This document shows positions 14,989-23,934 of a stretch of 37,628 nt of DNA, piece after piece. The translations under genes were made by a program, and so were the position numbers. This DNA comes from Myxococcus llanfairpwllgwyngyllgogerychwyrndrobwllllantysiliogogogochensis. GTDB lineage: Bacteria; Myxococcota; Myxococcia; Myxococcales; Myxococcaceae. The stretch covers positions 1-37,628 of the forward strand of contig NZ_VIFM01000092.1 in the NCBI RefSeq assembly GCF_006636215.1, given 5' to 3'. Under the pieces are notes generated by a model. It was given only the letters and a program-made list of their open reading frames with translations. It did no database searches and was not told the DNA's origin. The stretch's first letter is position 1; every line of letters starts with the position of its first letter.

Positions 14989-17250
14989 TCAGTCGGTGCG
15001 GGACTCAGCTCTGGTGTCGTGGGGAATCTCCGACAGCAACACGTTGAGTGCATCCACCTCTTGCCGCACGTGGTCCGGCCGGGACTGGACGATGTCGATG
15101 GCGCGCTGGAGCGCGTGCCTCGCGGCGTCGAGCGCCTGGTGCTCGACGTGGAGCCTCGACAGGTCCGTGAGCAGGGGCACCAGATACGGGTGTTTTTCAC
15201 CGGCGGTCTGCTCGAGTCGACCCACCGACTCCTGAAGCAGGGGATAGGCGACCGGGTGCTGGTGTTCTCCCAGGACGACTGCCGCATGGTGCAGGGCGAG
15301 GGCGGCGGCCAGGCGGTCCCGCTCCTCGTCCGTCACGTCCACGGGCGGGGCGGCCTCGTGGCCCTGACCCTCCAGTGTGTTCTCCAGGTTCGAAAGCAGC
15401 TCTCCGCCCAGCTCGGCCGTGAGCGCTTCGCCATCGGCGAACAGCGTCAGCGCGGACGTGTCTTCGACAGGGCGGTGACCAGGGAGGCCCGCCACGCGTT
15501 CGATGCGCTCGGAAGGAGGCGGGTGGGTGTCGTACGCGTCCACGGGGCACGCGAAGAGCTGCGCATGCATGAACGCCTGGAACTCGAGCGGCGTGTCCCG
15601 GGCCACCACGTCGATGGTGTGGAACAGGTCCTTCGTGGGCCTTCCCGTGGCGCGCAGCCCCACCGTCACGCTCATTCCGCGCTTGAACGCGTCACTGCCC
15701 TCCACCGTCTTCGTCAGCGCGCGAGCGAAGGTGTCGCCGCCATAGGCGAGCGCGGACACCCGGTCCGCGAGCAGCTCCCTGCGGCGTCCGTGCCCGGCGG
15801 TGATGCGCAGGTGGACGAAGAAGTACGTGCGCAGGAACCACCACACCGGATTGATGGAGGCCCAGCCCGCCGCCTGGATGGCGTGGAGCATGCGGACCAT
15901 CTGGATCTGGATGCGACCGATGATGGGAGTCAGCCGCGTCTCGCCATGGGAGAAGTGGCCATACTCGTGCGCGAGGATGGACTTGAGTTCGGAGACCGTG
16001 AGCAGTCGCACGACGCCCAGCCCCAGTTGGAGGACCCGCTCACCACGTCCCAGCAGCCCCCTCAACCGTCCTCCTCGCTCGCTCACGCCGATTCCCGTGC
16101 CCGCGTCGATGAGGACGCGGTCCACCTTGCGCGACTTCGCGACGTCCGCCACTTCCTCCAGCGCGGCGAAGAGGCGCGGGGCCTCCTCGCGTTTCAGCGC
16201 GCGGCCTTCGTCTGGCTGGGCGTCGCGGAAGAACAAGCCCCGGAAGATGCCGATGATGCCACCGAGGCAGGCAATCACCACGATGAACAGGAGCTTCACC
16301 GGGATGACGGGCATCATGGCCATGGCGAGGAGCAGTCCTCCGAACACGGCCAGGGTCAGCACCACCATCATCGGCACGGCGACGTAGAACAGCAGGGACG
16401 AGAACCAGAGCACCGCGATGTAGAGCCGGTCCACCAGTCGCTCGCTCGCGGTCTGTTCCTCACGCAGCAGGTGCAGGTCGCTCGCCTGGAGCCGGCCCAA
16501 CTGCGCCGAGGACAACGCTCGGCCCGCGAGCCAGGAGAGCAGCAGCCCCAACCCCAGGAACAGCGCCATCCCGAGGGGAATCCCCACCAGCAGCCACCCC
16601 CTTCGCCGGTCCTCGAACCGCTCCTCGACGACCCGCAGCAGTCCCTGGGTGGCGCCCAGCTCTCGGGCTCGCCGGACCGCTTCCCGCGCGGCCTCGTCGT
16701 CTCCCCGGGTCTCCAGAATCACGGCGAGCAGCGCATGGCCCTCGCCATTCCAGGGCGCGAGCGCCGTCAGTCGCCGTGCATGGGCCAGCGCACCCTCGAC
16801 CTCGCCCGCCTCGAGGGAGCGAATCCCCGCGTCAAAGAGCGACTCCGGGTCGTGAGCGTTCACGCCGTGCTCCGACGATATCCCCAGGCGCGCTTCCTCC
16901 ATGGCCGACAGGTGCCGTCGGACGGCGTCGAGCTGACCTTCGACCTCCTCGCGATGCCTCGGGTCGATGCCGCGCGCGAGGGCCTGACTCAGCGCCGTCT
17001 CGGCCTCGGCGAAATGGCCCCGCTTGAGGCGCAGCCGCCCGTGGAGCCAGTGCGTCGCGGGATGCTCGGGGGCATCCGCGAGCAAGCGGTGGAAGTTGCG
17101 CAACGCCTCTTCCGGCTGGTCGTTCCGCAAGGCCGCGTCAGCCTGCTCATACGCGGCCTGAAGCCCGGGGGCGCCGTGGAAAGGGGGCTGCTCGGTCGCC
17201 GAGGCCGGAGCCTGGGAGGCGAAGAACAGGACAAGAACCAACGCGTACAT
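14989..17250 (-). CDS. TPR-containing membrane M48 metallopeptidase
   Basis: The product has 753 residues from ATG 17250, with GAGGAAG just upstream. Residues 1 to about 19 are a signal peptide (MYALVLVLFFASQAPASA). TPR-like helical repeats (about 30-200) follow (LQAAYEQADAALRNDQPEEAL, ALAHARRLTALAPWN). Transmembrane helices come next (about 212-236 and a hydrophobic hairpin near 270-335). The M48 catalytic domain carries HEYGH at 428-432 and a likely third zinc ligand in RRRELLADRVSALAYGG. The C-terminal 150 residues are again helical/TPR-like. M48 relatives (HtpX, BepA) degrade misfolded envelope proteins, so an envelope quality-control role is likely. The TPR domains at both ends are more than HtpX has, and the TPR part would face the periplasm if the signal is cleaved. 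Confidence 0.88.
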   Translation of the reverse strand: MYALVLVLFFASQAPASATEQPPFHGAPGLQAAYEQADAALRNDQPEEALRNFHRLLADAPEHPATHWLHGRLRLKRGHFAEAETALSQALARGIDPRHREEVEGQLDAVRRHLSAMEEARLGISSEHGVNAHDPESLFDAGIRSLEAGEVEGALAHARRLTALAPWNGEGHALLAVILETRGDDEAAREAVRRARELGATQGLLRVVEERFEDRRRGWLLVGIPLGMALFLGLGLLLSWLAGRALSSAQLGRLQASDLHLLREEQTASERLVDRLYIAVLWFSSLLFYVAVPMMVVLTLAVFGGLLLAMAMMPVIPVKLLFIVVIACLGGIIGIFRGLFFRDAQPDEGRALKREEAPRLFAALEEVADVAKSRKVDRVLIDAGTGIGVSERGGRLRGLLGRGERVLQLGLGVVRLLTVSELKSILAHEYGHFSHGETRLTPIIGRIQIQMVRMLHAIQAAGWASINPVWWFLRTYFFVHLRITAGHGRRRELLADRVSALAYGGDTFARALTKTVEGSDAFKRGMSVTVGLRATGRPTKDLFHTIDVVARDTPLEFQAFMHAQLFACPVDAYDTHPPPSERIERVAGLPGHRPVEDTSALTLFADGEALTAELGGELLSNLENTLEGQGHEAAPPVDVTDEERDRLAAALALHHAAVVLGEHQHPVAYPLLQESVGRLEQTAGEKHPYLVPLLTDLSRLHVEHQALDAARHALQRAIDIVQSRPDHVRQEVDALNVLLSEIPHDTRAESRTD

Positions 17251-17388
17251 GTACTTCCTCGGAACTGGCCCCTGATGCCCACTCTAACACGGGCTCCGAG
17301 CAGAGGCCCGACCGCCGGCCTGGCCCGCGAGGTGGGCGTCGCGGTGGGGGCCCGACAGGGAGTCTGGGCAAGCCGCCGGGGAGGCCAT

Positions 17389-17394
17389 TATACC
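17389..17394 (+). promoter_or_regulatory. Possible -10 element for a leaderless sirtuin mRNA
   Basis: TATACC lies ten bases before the sirtuin ATG in an otherwise very GC-rich gap. A weak TGGGCA (17365-17370) is 18 bases upstream. Transcription would then start at or next to the ATG, matching the absence of a ribosome site. Confidence 0.3.
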
Positions 17395-17403
17395 TAGGCC
17401 GCC

Positions 17404-18267
17404 ATGACCCCTCTGTCGCAGACGTCGCCCGTTCCCGGGGCCGCCCAGGATGTGGACGCCCTGGTTTCGTTGCTGCGCGGACGGCGCACCGTGGTGCTCA
17501 CCGGCGCGGGTTGCAGCACCGAGTCAGGCATCCCGGACTATCGCGGGCCGGGCACGCGGGCCCGGGCGCGCAATCCCATCCAGCACCGGGAGTTCCTCCA
17601 GCGCCCCGAGGTGCGGGCCCGCTACTGGGCCCGGAGTCTGCTCGGCTGGCCCCGCTTCGCTTCCGCCCACCCGAACCCCGCGCACCGGGCGCTGGCCGCG
17701 CTGGAGCAGGGTGGACATGTCCCCGGCCTCATCACCCAGAACGTGGACCGGTTGCACCACGCCGCGGGCAGCTCGCGCGTCATCGAGCTGCACGGCGCGC
17801 TTGCTCGCGTGCGCTGTCTGGACTGTGGAGCGCAGGAGGCGCGTGTCGACCTGCAGGCGCGACTGCTGGCGCTCAACCCGGACTTCTCCCACCAGGTGCT
17901 GGAGCTTCGGCCGGACGGTGACGCGGAGCTGTCGTCGGAGGCGCTCCAGTCCTTTCAGGTGCCCGCTTGCGTGCGCTGTGGCGGGACGCTGAAGCCGGAC
18001 GTGGTGTTCTTTGGCGATAACGTGCCCGCGCCCACGGTGACGGAGGCGTTCGCCTTGCTGGAAGAAGGGGACGCGCTGCTGGTGGTGGGCTCGTCGCTCG
18101 CCATCTACTCCGGCTATCGCTTTCTCGTCCGCGCCGCAGAGCGCCACGTGCCCATCGCCATCCTCAACCTGGGCGAGTGTCGTGGCGTGGAGCTGGCGGA
18201 CCTCCGCGTGGAAGCGAGCGCTGGAGACGTGCTGCCCAGGCTCGCCGAGGCGCTGGCGCGAAGCTGA
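17404..18267 (+). CDS. NAD-dependent protein deacylase (sirtuin)
   Basis: The product has 287 residues from ATG 17404. It removes acyl groups from lysine using NAD+. The NAD loop is VVLTGAGCSTESGIPDYR, where Cys-Ser-Thr-Glu-Ser marks the class II (SIRT4-like) branch. TQNVDRLHHAAG is present, with catalytic His130 in ELHGA. The zinc site is CLDC (Cys138, Cys141) plus CVRC (Cys189, Cys192). PDVVFFGD and VVGSSLAIYSGYR complete the fold. No ribosome site sits at normal spacing. An AT-rich TATACC at 17389-17394, only ten bases before the ATG, would fit a leaderless transcript. It is divergent from the M48 gene and convergent with the LysR gene. Confidence 0.93.
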   Translation: MTPLSQTSPVPGAAQDVDALVSLLRGRRTVVLTGAGCSTESGIPDYRGPGTRARARNPIQHREFLQRPEVRARYWARSLLGWPRFASAHPNPAHRALAALEQGGHVPGLITQNVDRLHHAAGSSRVIELHGALARVRCLDCGAQEARVDLQARLLALNPDFSHQVLELRPDGDAELSSEALQSFQVPACVRCGGTLKPDVVFFGDNVPAPTVTEAFALLEEGDALLVVGSSLAIYSGYRFLVRAAERHVPIAILNLGECRGVELADLRVEASAGDVLPRLAEALARS

Positions 18268-18282
18268 GCGCGTCGTCGCCCG

Positions 18283-19188
18283 TCAGGGCAGGCGCACGTG
18301 CGTGGTGAGGTGGTCCACGAAGGCGCGCACGCGCGCGGGCAGGTGTCCGCCCTGGCTGAGGAAGAGGGCATGGATGACCTCCGTGTCGCCGGGGTTGTGC
18401 TCCTCCAGCACGGCCACGAGGCGGCCTTCGTCCAGGTCGTCCTTCACCTGGAAGCGCGCCAGCCGTGCCAGGCCCACTCCGGCCAGCACCAGTTGTCGCA
18501 GCGCTTCGCCGTCGCTCGCCTGGATGTTGCCGACCGGGGACAGCGAGAGCTGCGAGGAGGACTCCGTCAGGGGCCAGCCCTCGATGGCGCGCGCGTAGCT
18601 GAAGCCCAGCCGGTTGTGTGACGCCAACTCGCCCGGAGTCTTCGGCACGCCCTGGCGCTTCAGGTAGTCCGGCGAGCCGACGATGACCATCCGCGTCTCA
18701 CCGAGCCTGCGCGCGGTGAGCTGGGAGTCCTTGAGCTGCCCGTGGCGAATGGCCACATCCGTGCGGTCATCGAGCAGGTCGATGAGCTTGTCCGTCAGCG
18801 TGAGGTCCACCGTCACCGACGGATATCGGGCGAAGAAGCCGGGGAGCAGGGGGATGAGGATGCAGCGCCCGAAGGCTGGGTTGGTGTTGATGCGCAGTCG
18901 CCCACTGGGCTCGTCGCTCGCGGCGGCACCGCGCTCCGCCTCGTCGAGCTCACCCAGGATTCGCACGCTGCGTTCATAGAAGCCGCAGCCTTCCGGCGTG
19001 AGCTGGAGCGCGCGCGTGGAGCGATTGACCAGCCGAGCCCCCAACCGCTGCTCCAGCCGGGCCACCAGCTTGCTCACCGCGGAGGGGGTCATCCGGAAGG
19101 CTCGCGCCGCGGCGGAGAAGCCTCCCAGCTCCACCACCTTCACGAAGACTTCCATCTCTCCGAAGCGATTGACGTCCAGGCGAGCCAT
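18283..19188 (-). CDS. LysR-family transcriptional regulator
   Basis: The product has 301 residues from ATG 19188. The N-terminal winged helix-turn-helix is clear (EMEVFVKVVELGGFSAAARAF, PSAVSKLVARLEQRLG, RLVNRSTRALQLT), with the periplasmic-binding-like effector domain from about 90 to 295. It belongs to the common CrgA/DmlR-type subgroup. It is divergently placed 106 bases from an MFS exporter-SDR pair, so it probably controls that pair and itself in response to a small molecule. Confidence 0.93.
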   Translation of the reverse strand: MARLDVNRFGEMEVFVKVVELGGFSAAARAFRMTPSAVSKLVARLEQRLGARLVNRSTRALQLTPEGCGFYERSVRILGELDEAERGAAASDEPSGRLRINTNPAFGRCILIPLLPGFFARYPSVTVDLTLTDKLIDLLDDRTDVAIRHGQLKDSQLTARRLGETRMVIVGSPDYLKRQGVPKTPGELASHNRLGFSYARAIEGWPLTESSSQLSLSPVGNIQASDGEALRQLVLAGVGLARLARFQVKDDLDEGRLVAVLEEHNPGDTEVIHALFLSQGGHLPARVRAFVDHLTTHVRLP

Positions 19189-19234
19189 GGTGAGCCGAAC
19201 TCACAAGTCCTATTCCGCACGTCGCTCTACCGCA

Positions 19235-19244
19235 GCGAATTCGC
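19235..19244. promoter_or_regulatory. Palindrome in lysR/MFS intergenic region
   Basis: GCGAATTCGC is a perfect 10-bp palindrome in the middle of the 106-base divergent region, 50 bases from either start. It is an AT-centred site in a GC-rich gap, a plausible operator half for the LysR protein or a shared promoter element. It does not match a textbook T-N11-A box exactly. Confidence 0.3.
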
Positions 19245-19294
19245 CCCGTCCATACAAGGCCCCATCCAACTTCTTCACGGGAGGGCCGCGAATC

Positions 19295-20494
19295 ATGCCG
19301 CTGGCCTTGTTCGCATTGACCGCGGGCGCCTTTGGAATCGGCGTCACGGAGTTCGTCATCATGGGCTTGCTGCTGGAGGTGGGCACGGACCTGGGGGTCT
19401 CCATCTCCACGGCGGGCCTGCTCATCTCCGGCTACGCACTGGGCGTCGTGGCCGGCGCCCCGGTGCTGACCGTGTTGACGGGACGCTGGTCCCGCAAGCA
19501 CGTGCTGCTGGGGTTGATGGTCATCTTCACGCTGGGCAACATCGGCTGCGCGCTGGCGCCCACCTACGGCACGCTGATGGCCGCGCGGGTGTTGACCGCG
19601 CGCTCCCACGGCACGTTCTTCGGCGTGGGCTCCGTGGTGGCCACGGGCCTAGTGCCGGTGGACAAGCGCGCGTCGGCCATCGCCATCATGTTCACCGGCC
19701 TGACGGTGGCGAACATCCTCGGTGTACCGCTGGGCACGTGGCTGGGGCAGTCGCTCGGATGGCGCTCGACGTTCTGGGCCGTGGCGCTGATTGGCCTGCT
19801 CGCCGTGGCGGTGATTGCGCTGTTCGTGCCGCGTGACGAGGCGTCGCAAGAGGCGAACGACTGGCGCGCTGATTTGCGGGCCCTGGGCCGGCGGCCGGTG
19901 TTGTTGGGGCTGTTGACGACGGTGCTCGGCTTCGCCGGGGTGTTCACCGTGTTCACCTTCATCGCGCCCATCCTGACGCGGCTCAGCGGCTTCTCGCCGA
20001 CGGCGGTGTCTCCCATCCTACTCGTCTTCGGCGGTGGGCTGGTGGTGGGCAACCTCGTGGGCGGCAAGCTCGCGGACCGGCGGCTGGTGCCGTCCATCCT
20101 CGGCAGCCTCGCGGTGCTGGCGCTGGTGCTGTTCGGGATGACGTTCGTCCTGCATGACCGCGTCCTCACGGTCATCGCCATCGGCCTCTTCGGCGCGGCG
20201 GCGTTCGCCACGGTGCCGCCGCTTCAGATGTGGGTGCTGGAGAAGGCCGAAGGGGCCGGTCAGAGCCTCGCGTCGAGCCTCAACATCGGAGCCTTCAACC
20301 TGGGCAACGCGCTGGGCGCCTGGTTCGGTGGCGTCATCATCGACCGCGGCCCGGGCCTGGGCGCCGTCACGTGGGTGTCGGCGCTGGTGCCGGTGTCCGC
20401 CATCTTCATCGTCCTCCTGGCGCTGCGCCTGGAGTCCCGCGAGCGCCGCCTCGGCGCTCCCAACGAACGAATGCTGCAAGGAGGAGTGTCATGA
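19295..20494 (+). CDS. MFS exporter, AraJ/sugar-efflux-type (DHA1)
   Basis: The product has 399 residues from ATG 19295 with GGGAGGG about ten bases upstream. The frame is open upstream to 18998, but that overlaps lysR on the other strand. About twelve hydrophobic helices are visible. The N-terminus (LALFALTAGAFGIGVTEFVIMGLL) is the hallmark of the AraJ/YdhP/NepI-like DHA1 exporters, and loop 2-3 has TGRWSRKHVLLG. It likely exports a drug, sugar or metabolite by proton antiport. The stop overlaps the ATG of the SDR gene (ATGA), so the two are co-translated. Confidence 0.93.
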   Translation: MPLALFALTAGAFGIGVTEFVIMGLLLEVGTDLGVSISTAGLLISGYALGVVAGAPVLTVLTGRWSRKHVLLGLMVIFTLGNIGCALAPTYGTLMAARVLTARSHGTFFGVGSVVATGLVPVDKRASAIAIMFTGLTVANILGVPLGTWLGQSLGWRSTFWAVALIGLLAVAVIALFVPRDEASQEANDWRADLRALGRRPVLLGLLTTVLGFAGVFTVFTFIAPILTRLSGFSPTAVSPILLVFGGGLVVGNLVGGKLADRRLVPSILGSLAVLALVLFGMTFVLHDRVLTVIAIGLFGAAAFATVPPLQMWVLEKAEGAGQSLASSLNIGAFNLGNALGAWFGGVIIDRGPGLGAVTWVSALVPVSAIFIVLLALRLESRERRLGAPNERMLQGGVS

Positions 20495-21549
20495 GCACGG
20501 TCAACAAGGTCGCCCTCGTGGTGGGCGCGCAGGGTGTCATCGGTCGCAACCTCATCGAGCACCTCGAGTCGCTGGGTGACTGGGAGGTCATCGGCCTGTC
20601 CCGGCGAGGCGGCCCTTCCTCCGAGCGCGTGCGGCACGTGCAGGTGGACCTGCTCGACGCGGAAGACTGCCGCGTGAAGCTGGCGAACCTGGGCCATGTG
20701 ACGCACATCTTCTACGCCGCGTACCAGGAGCGGCCGACGTGGGCGGAGCTTGTCGCGCCCAACCTGGCGATGCTCGTCAACGTCGTGGACGCCATCGAGC
20801 CGGTGGCCGCGGGCCTGCGCCACGTCAGTCTCATGCAGGGCTACAAGGTCTACGGCGCGCACCTGGGGCCCTTCAAGACGCCGGCTCGGGAGACGGACCC
20901 GGACCACATGCCGCCCGAGTTCAACGTGGACCAGCAGCGCTTCCTGGAGCAGCGGCAGAAGGGCAAGGCGTGGACGTGGACCGCGTTGCGTCCGTCGGTG
21001 GTGGGCGGCGTAGCGCTCGGCAACCCGATGAACCTGGCCCTGGTGATTGCCGTCTATGCGTCCATCTCCAAGGAGCTGGGGCTGCCGCTGCGCTTCCCTG
21101 GCAAGCCCGGTGCGTATCACTCGCTGCTGGAGATGACCGACGCGGGGCTGCTCGCGAAGGCGACGGTGTGGGCGGCGACGGATGCGCGCTGCGCGAACCA
21201 GGCGTTCAACATCAACAACGGCGACCTGTTCCGCTGGAGCGAGCTGTGGCCGAAGATTGCCCGCTACTTCGGGCTGGAAGTCGCGCCTCCGCTGCAGATG
21301 TCGCTCGACGTCGTCATGGCGGACAAGGCGCCGCTCTGGAAGGCGATGACGGAGAAGCACGGGCTGGCGGGCCACTCCTACCAGGACGTGTCCTCCTGGC
21401 GCTTCGGTGACTTCGTCTTCTCGTGGGACTACGACATGTTCGCCGACGGCACCAAGGCGCGGCGCTTCGGCTTCCACGAGTTCGTCGACACCGAGGCGAT
21501 GTTCCTGCGCCTCTTCGATGACTTCCGCCGCGCGAAGGTCATTCCCTGA
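20491..21549 (+). CDS. Atypical SDR, PRISE/progesterone-5-beta-reductase-like
   Basis: The product has 352 residues from ATG 20491 with AAGGAGGAG upstream. The Rossmann motif GAQGVIGRNL near residue 12 binds NAD(P)H. The region LMQGYKVYGAHLGPF (Lys119) and the tail RPSVVGGVALGNPMNL, FPGKPGAYHSLLEMTDA and NINNGDLFRWSELWPKIARYFG match the PRISE branch of extended SDRs. Those enzymes reduce the C=C bond of enones in plants and bacteria. Where plant members have the catalytic Tyr in a FYY-D motif, this protein has FNVDQQ, so the usual Lys/Tyr pair seems incomplete. The substrate is unknown. Coupling to an exporter and a LysR gene suggests handling of an electrophilic or exported compound. Confidence 0.88.
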   Translation: MSTVNKVALVVGAQGVIGRNLIEHLESLGDWEVIGLSRRGGPSSERVRHVQVDLLDAEDCRVKLANLGHVTHIFYAAYQERPTWAELVAPNLAMLVNVVDAIEPVAAGLRHVSLMQGYKVYGAHLGPFKTPARETDPDHMPPEFNVDQQRFLEQRQKGKAWTWTALRPSVVGGVALGNPMNLALVIAVYASISKELGLPLRFPGKPGAYHSLLEMTDAGLLAKATVWAATDARCANQAFNINNGDLFRWSELWPKIARYFGLEVAPPLQMSLDVVMADKAPLWKAMTEKHGLAGHSYQDVSSWRFGDFVFSWDYDMFADGTKARRFGFHEFVDTEAMFLRLFDDFRRAKVIP

Positions 21550-21608
21550 TTCCTCGGGGTGGCGCTTCTGGAGTTGAGCGGGCCTGGGGGGTGGGGAACA
21601 ATCCGGGG

Positions 21609-22205
21609 ATGGCTCACGGCGACGGAATGCAACAGGTCATCGGCTTCATCCTGGAGCTGGACAAGCTCAAGGGTGTCACGCGCAAGGTCAAGCCGTTGGG
21701 CCTTGCTCGCTACGAGAACTCCGCGGAGCACAGCTGGCAGTTGGCCATGCTGGCCCTCTCCCTGTCCCACCATGCTCCGCCTGGGATTGACCAGGACCGC
21801 GTGGTCCGGATGCTGCTGGTGCATGACGTGGGAGAAATCGACACCGGAGACACGCTGGCGTTCGTGGAGGGCGGGTGGAAGGAGCGCAAGGCCGCGGAGC
21901 TGGCCGCGGTGGAGCGCATCTTCGGTTTGTTGCCCGCGCCCCAGGGCCCTGCGTTCCTCGCGCTCTGGAAGGAGTTCGAGCAGGCGGAGACTCCCGAGTC
22001 CCGGTACGCGAACGCGGTGGACCGTGCGATGCCGGTGTTGCTGAACCTCTCCAACGAGGGACAGAGCTGGCGGGAGAACGGCGTCAGTCACGCGCGGGTG
22101 GTGGCACGCATCGCGCCCCCCATCCAGGCGGGGTGCCCCGCCCTGTGGGAGTACCTGGAGGGCCGTCTGGAAGAGGCCCGCCAGCGTGGCTGGTTCGGCG
22201 CGTGA
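21609..22205 (+). CDS. HD-domain phosphohydrolase, YfbR/HDDC2-like
   Basis: The product has 198 residues. I start at ATG 21609; GTG 21591 and ATG 21627 are in-frame options and the ribosome site is only a G-run. The HD metal motif is complete: His in ENSAEHSW, His-Asp in LLVHDVGEIDTGD, and Asp in NAVDRAMP. Proteins of this type hydrolyse 5'-deoxynucleotide monophosphates (YfbR). The fit to the HDDC2 group is good, but the nucleotide specificity cannot be read. It stands alone, convergent with cysI. Confidence 0.9.
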   Translation: MAHGDGMQQVIGFILELDKLKGVTRKVKPLGLARYENSAEHSWQLAMLALSLSHHAPPGIDQDRVVRMLLVHDVGEIDTGDTLAFVEGGWKERKAAELAAVERIFGLLPAPQGPAFLALWKEFEQAETPESRYANAVDRAMPVLLNLSNEGQSWRENGVSHARVVARIAPPIQAGCPALWEYLEGRLEEARQRGWFGA

Positions 22206-22218
22206 GTGAGCGCGTCGC

Positions 22219-23922
22219 TCAGGCGGCCTGAGGTGTGCGGGACGGAGGCGCGGGGACGTGCCCCGCCCGCACCAGATAGTCGCCGAAGCCCTCACCCTGC
22301 TGTCGCTCGCTCGCATACGCCGCGAACAGTGGCTCCAGCACCGAGAGGATGGTCGCCTCGTCGATGTTCTCCCGGACCAGTCGGTTGAGGCGCTGGCCCC
22401 GGGCATCCCCGCCCAGGTGGAGGTTGTAGCGACCGGGGGCCTTGCCCACGAGGCCAATCTCCGCGAGGTAGGGGCGCGCGCAGCCGTTGGGGCAGCCGGT
22501 GATGCGCAGCAGGATGTTGGCGTCCTGGAGGCCATGCGCCTGGAGTCGGCCCTCCACGCGCCCCACGAAGGTCGGCAGGTAGCGCTCCGCCTCGGCCATG
22601 GCGAGGGCGCACGTGGGCAGGGCCACGCAGGCGAGCGCGTTGCGCCGCAGCGGACTGGCGGTCCGGAAGCTCTCCAGTCCATGGGCCCGGACGAGCGCGT
22701 CGATGTGCTCCTTGGACTCCGGGGGCACTCCCGCGATGACGAGGTTCTGATTGGGGGTCAGCCGGAAGTCGCCGGCATGCACCTGGGCAATCTCGCGAAG
22801 CCCCGTGAGGTGGAGCGCGCCGGGCCGGTCCGCCACGCGGCCACTGTCCAGATGCAACGTCAGGTGCCAGCGCCCGTCGTGGCCCTCCCTCCAGCCGAAG
22901 CGGTCTCCGTTGTGCTCGAAGGTGAAGGGCCGCGTGGGCTCCAGCTTGAAGCCAAGGCGGCGCTCCAGTTCCTCGGTGAACCAGGCGACGCCCCGGTCCT
23001 CCAGGACGTACTTCAGGCGCGCGCGCTTGCGGTTGCCCCGGTCTCCGTGGTCACGATGAATCTTCAGCACCTCCTCGGCCACCGCGAGCATCTGTTCGGG
23101 AGGCACGAAGCCCAGCACATCCGCCAGCCGGGGAAAGGTGTTGGCGTCACCGTGGGTCGCGCCCAGGCCGCCGCCCACCGCGACGTTGAAACCCTGGAGG
23201 ACGCCGTCCTCGATGATGGCGATGTAGCCCAGGTCCTGCGCGAACAGGTCCACGTCGTTCTCGGGCGGCACCGCGACCGCGGCCTTGAACTTCCGGGGCA
23301 GGTAGGTTGCGCCGTACAGGGGCTCCTCCTCGCCGCCGGCCACCTTCTCCTCGTCCAACCAGAGCTCGTAGTACGCGCGAGTCTTGGGCAGCAGGTGCTC
23401 GGACAGGCGCACCGCCCAGCCGTACACCACTTCATGCACGCGGGTGTCCACCGGGTTGGGATTGCACAGCACGTTGCGGTTGACGTCGCCGCATGCGGCC
23501 AGCGTGTCGATGAGGGCGGCGTTGATGCGCGCGATTGTCGGCTTGAGGTCGCCCTTGAGGATGCCGTGCAGTTGGAAGGCCTGCCGCGTGGTGATGCGCA
23601 GGGTGCCGTTGGCGTGCTCACGCGCCAGCCCGTCCATGACGAGCCACTGCGCGGCGGTGCAGACGCCCCCGGGGAGCCGGGTGCGCAGCATGAAGCTGTA
23701 GTCCGGCTCCAGCTTTTGCTGGCGACGCTCCTCGCGGAGGTCCCGGTCATCCTGCTGGTAGCTGCCGTGGAACTTGATGAGGCTGGTGTCCGGCGTGGAG
23801 ATGGCGCCCGTCACCGGGTCCGCCAGGCTCTCCGCCAGCGTTCCGCGCAGAAGGCGGCTGTTCGCCTTGATGTGCTCCACTTCGGAGAGGGGCTTGGGCT
23901 GGGTGCTCATGTCATTGCTCAC
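22219..23922 (-). CDS. cysI: Assimilatory sulfite reductase, hemoprotein beta subunit
   Basis: The product has 567 residues from GTG 23922; ATG 23910 (MSTQPKPL) is an alternative. It is the siroheme/[4Fe-4S] subunit that reduces sulfite to sulfide with six electrons from CysJ. The cluster and siroheme ligands are CVALPTC (C-x5-C) and [10 protein letters not shown] (C-x3-C). The two ferredoxin-like repeats are recognisable ([26 protein letters not shown]). The length matches E. coli CysI (570). It is the last gene of the cys operon, 12 bases after cysJ. Confidence 0.97.
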   Translation of the reverse strand: MSNDMSTQPKPLSEVEHIKANSRLLRGTLAESLADPVTGAISTPDTSLIKFHGSYQQDDRDLREERRQQKLEPDYSFMLRTRLPGGVCTAAQWLVMDGLAREHANGTLRITTRQAFQLHGILKGDLKPTIARINAALIDTLAACGDVNRNVLCNPNPVDTRVHEVVYGWAVRLSEHLLPKTRAYYELWLDEEKVAGGEEEPLYGATYLPRKFKAAVAVPPENDVDLFAQDLGYIAIIEDGVLQGFNVAVGGGLGATHGDANTFPRLADVLGFVPPEQMLAVAEEVLKIHRDHGDRGNRKRARLKYVLEDRGVAWFTEELERRLGFKLEPTRPFTFEHNGDRFGWREGHDGRWHLTLHLDSGRVADRPGALHLTGLREIAQVHAGDFRLTPNQNLVIAGVPPESKEHIDALVRAHGLESFRTASPLRRNALACVALPTCALAMAEAERYLPTFVGRVEGRLQAHGLQDANILLRITGCPNGCARPYLAEIGLVGKAPGRYNLHLGGDARGQRLNRLVRENIDEATILSVLEPLFAAYASERQQGEGFGDYLVRAGHVPAPPSRTPQAA

Positions 23923-23934
23923 AGTCAGAAGGAT

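Noticed and set aside
14968-17397. An 809-codon open frame on the plus strand
   Set aside because: It is antisense to the M48 peptidase, which has HEYGH and a signal peptide; the translation is Gln/His/Arg-rich with no motif.
18742-19294. Upstream extension of the MFS gene and other plus-strand frames over lysR
   Set aside because: The transporter starts at 19295 with a ribosome site and a first transmembrane helix; the upstream part is antisense to lysR.
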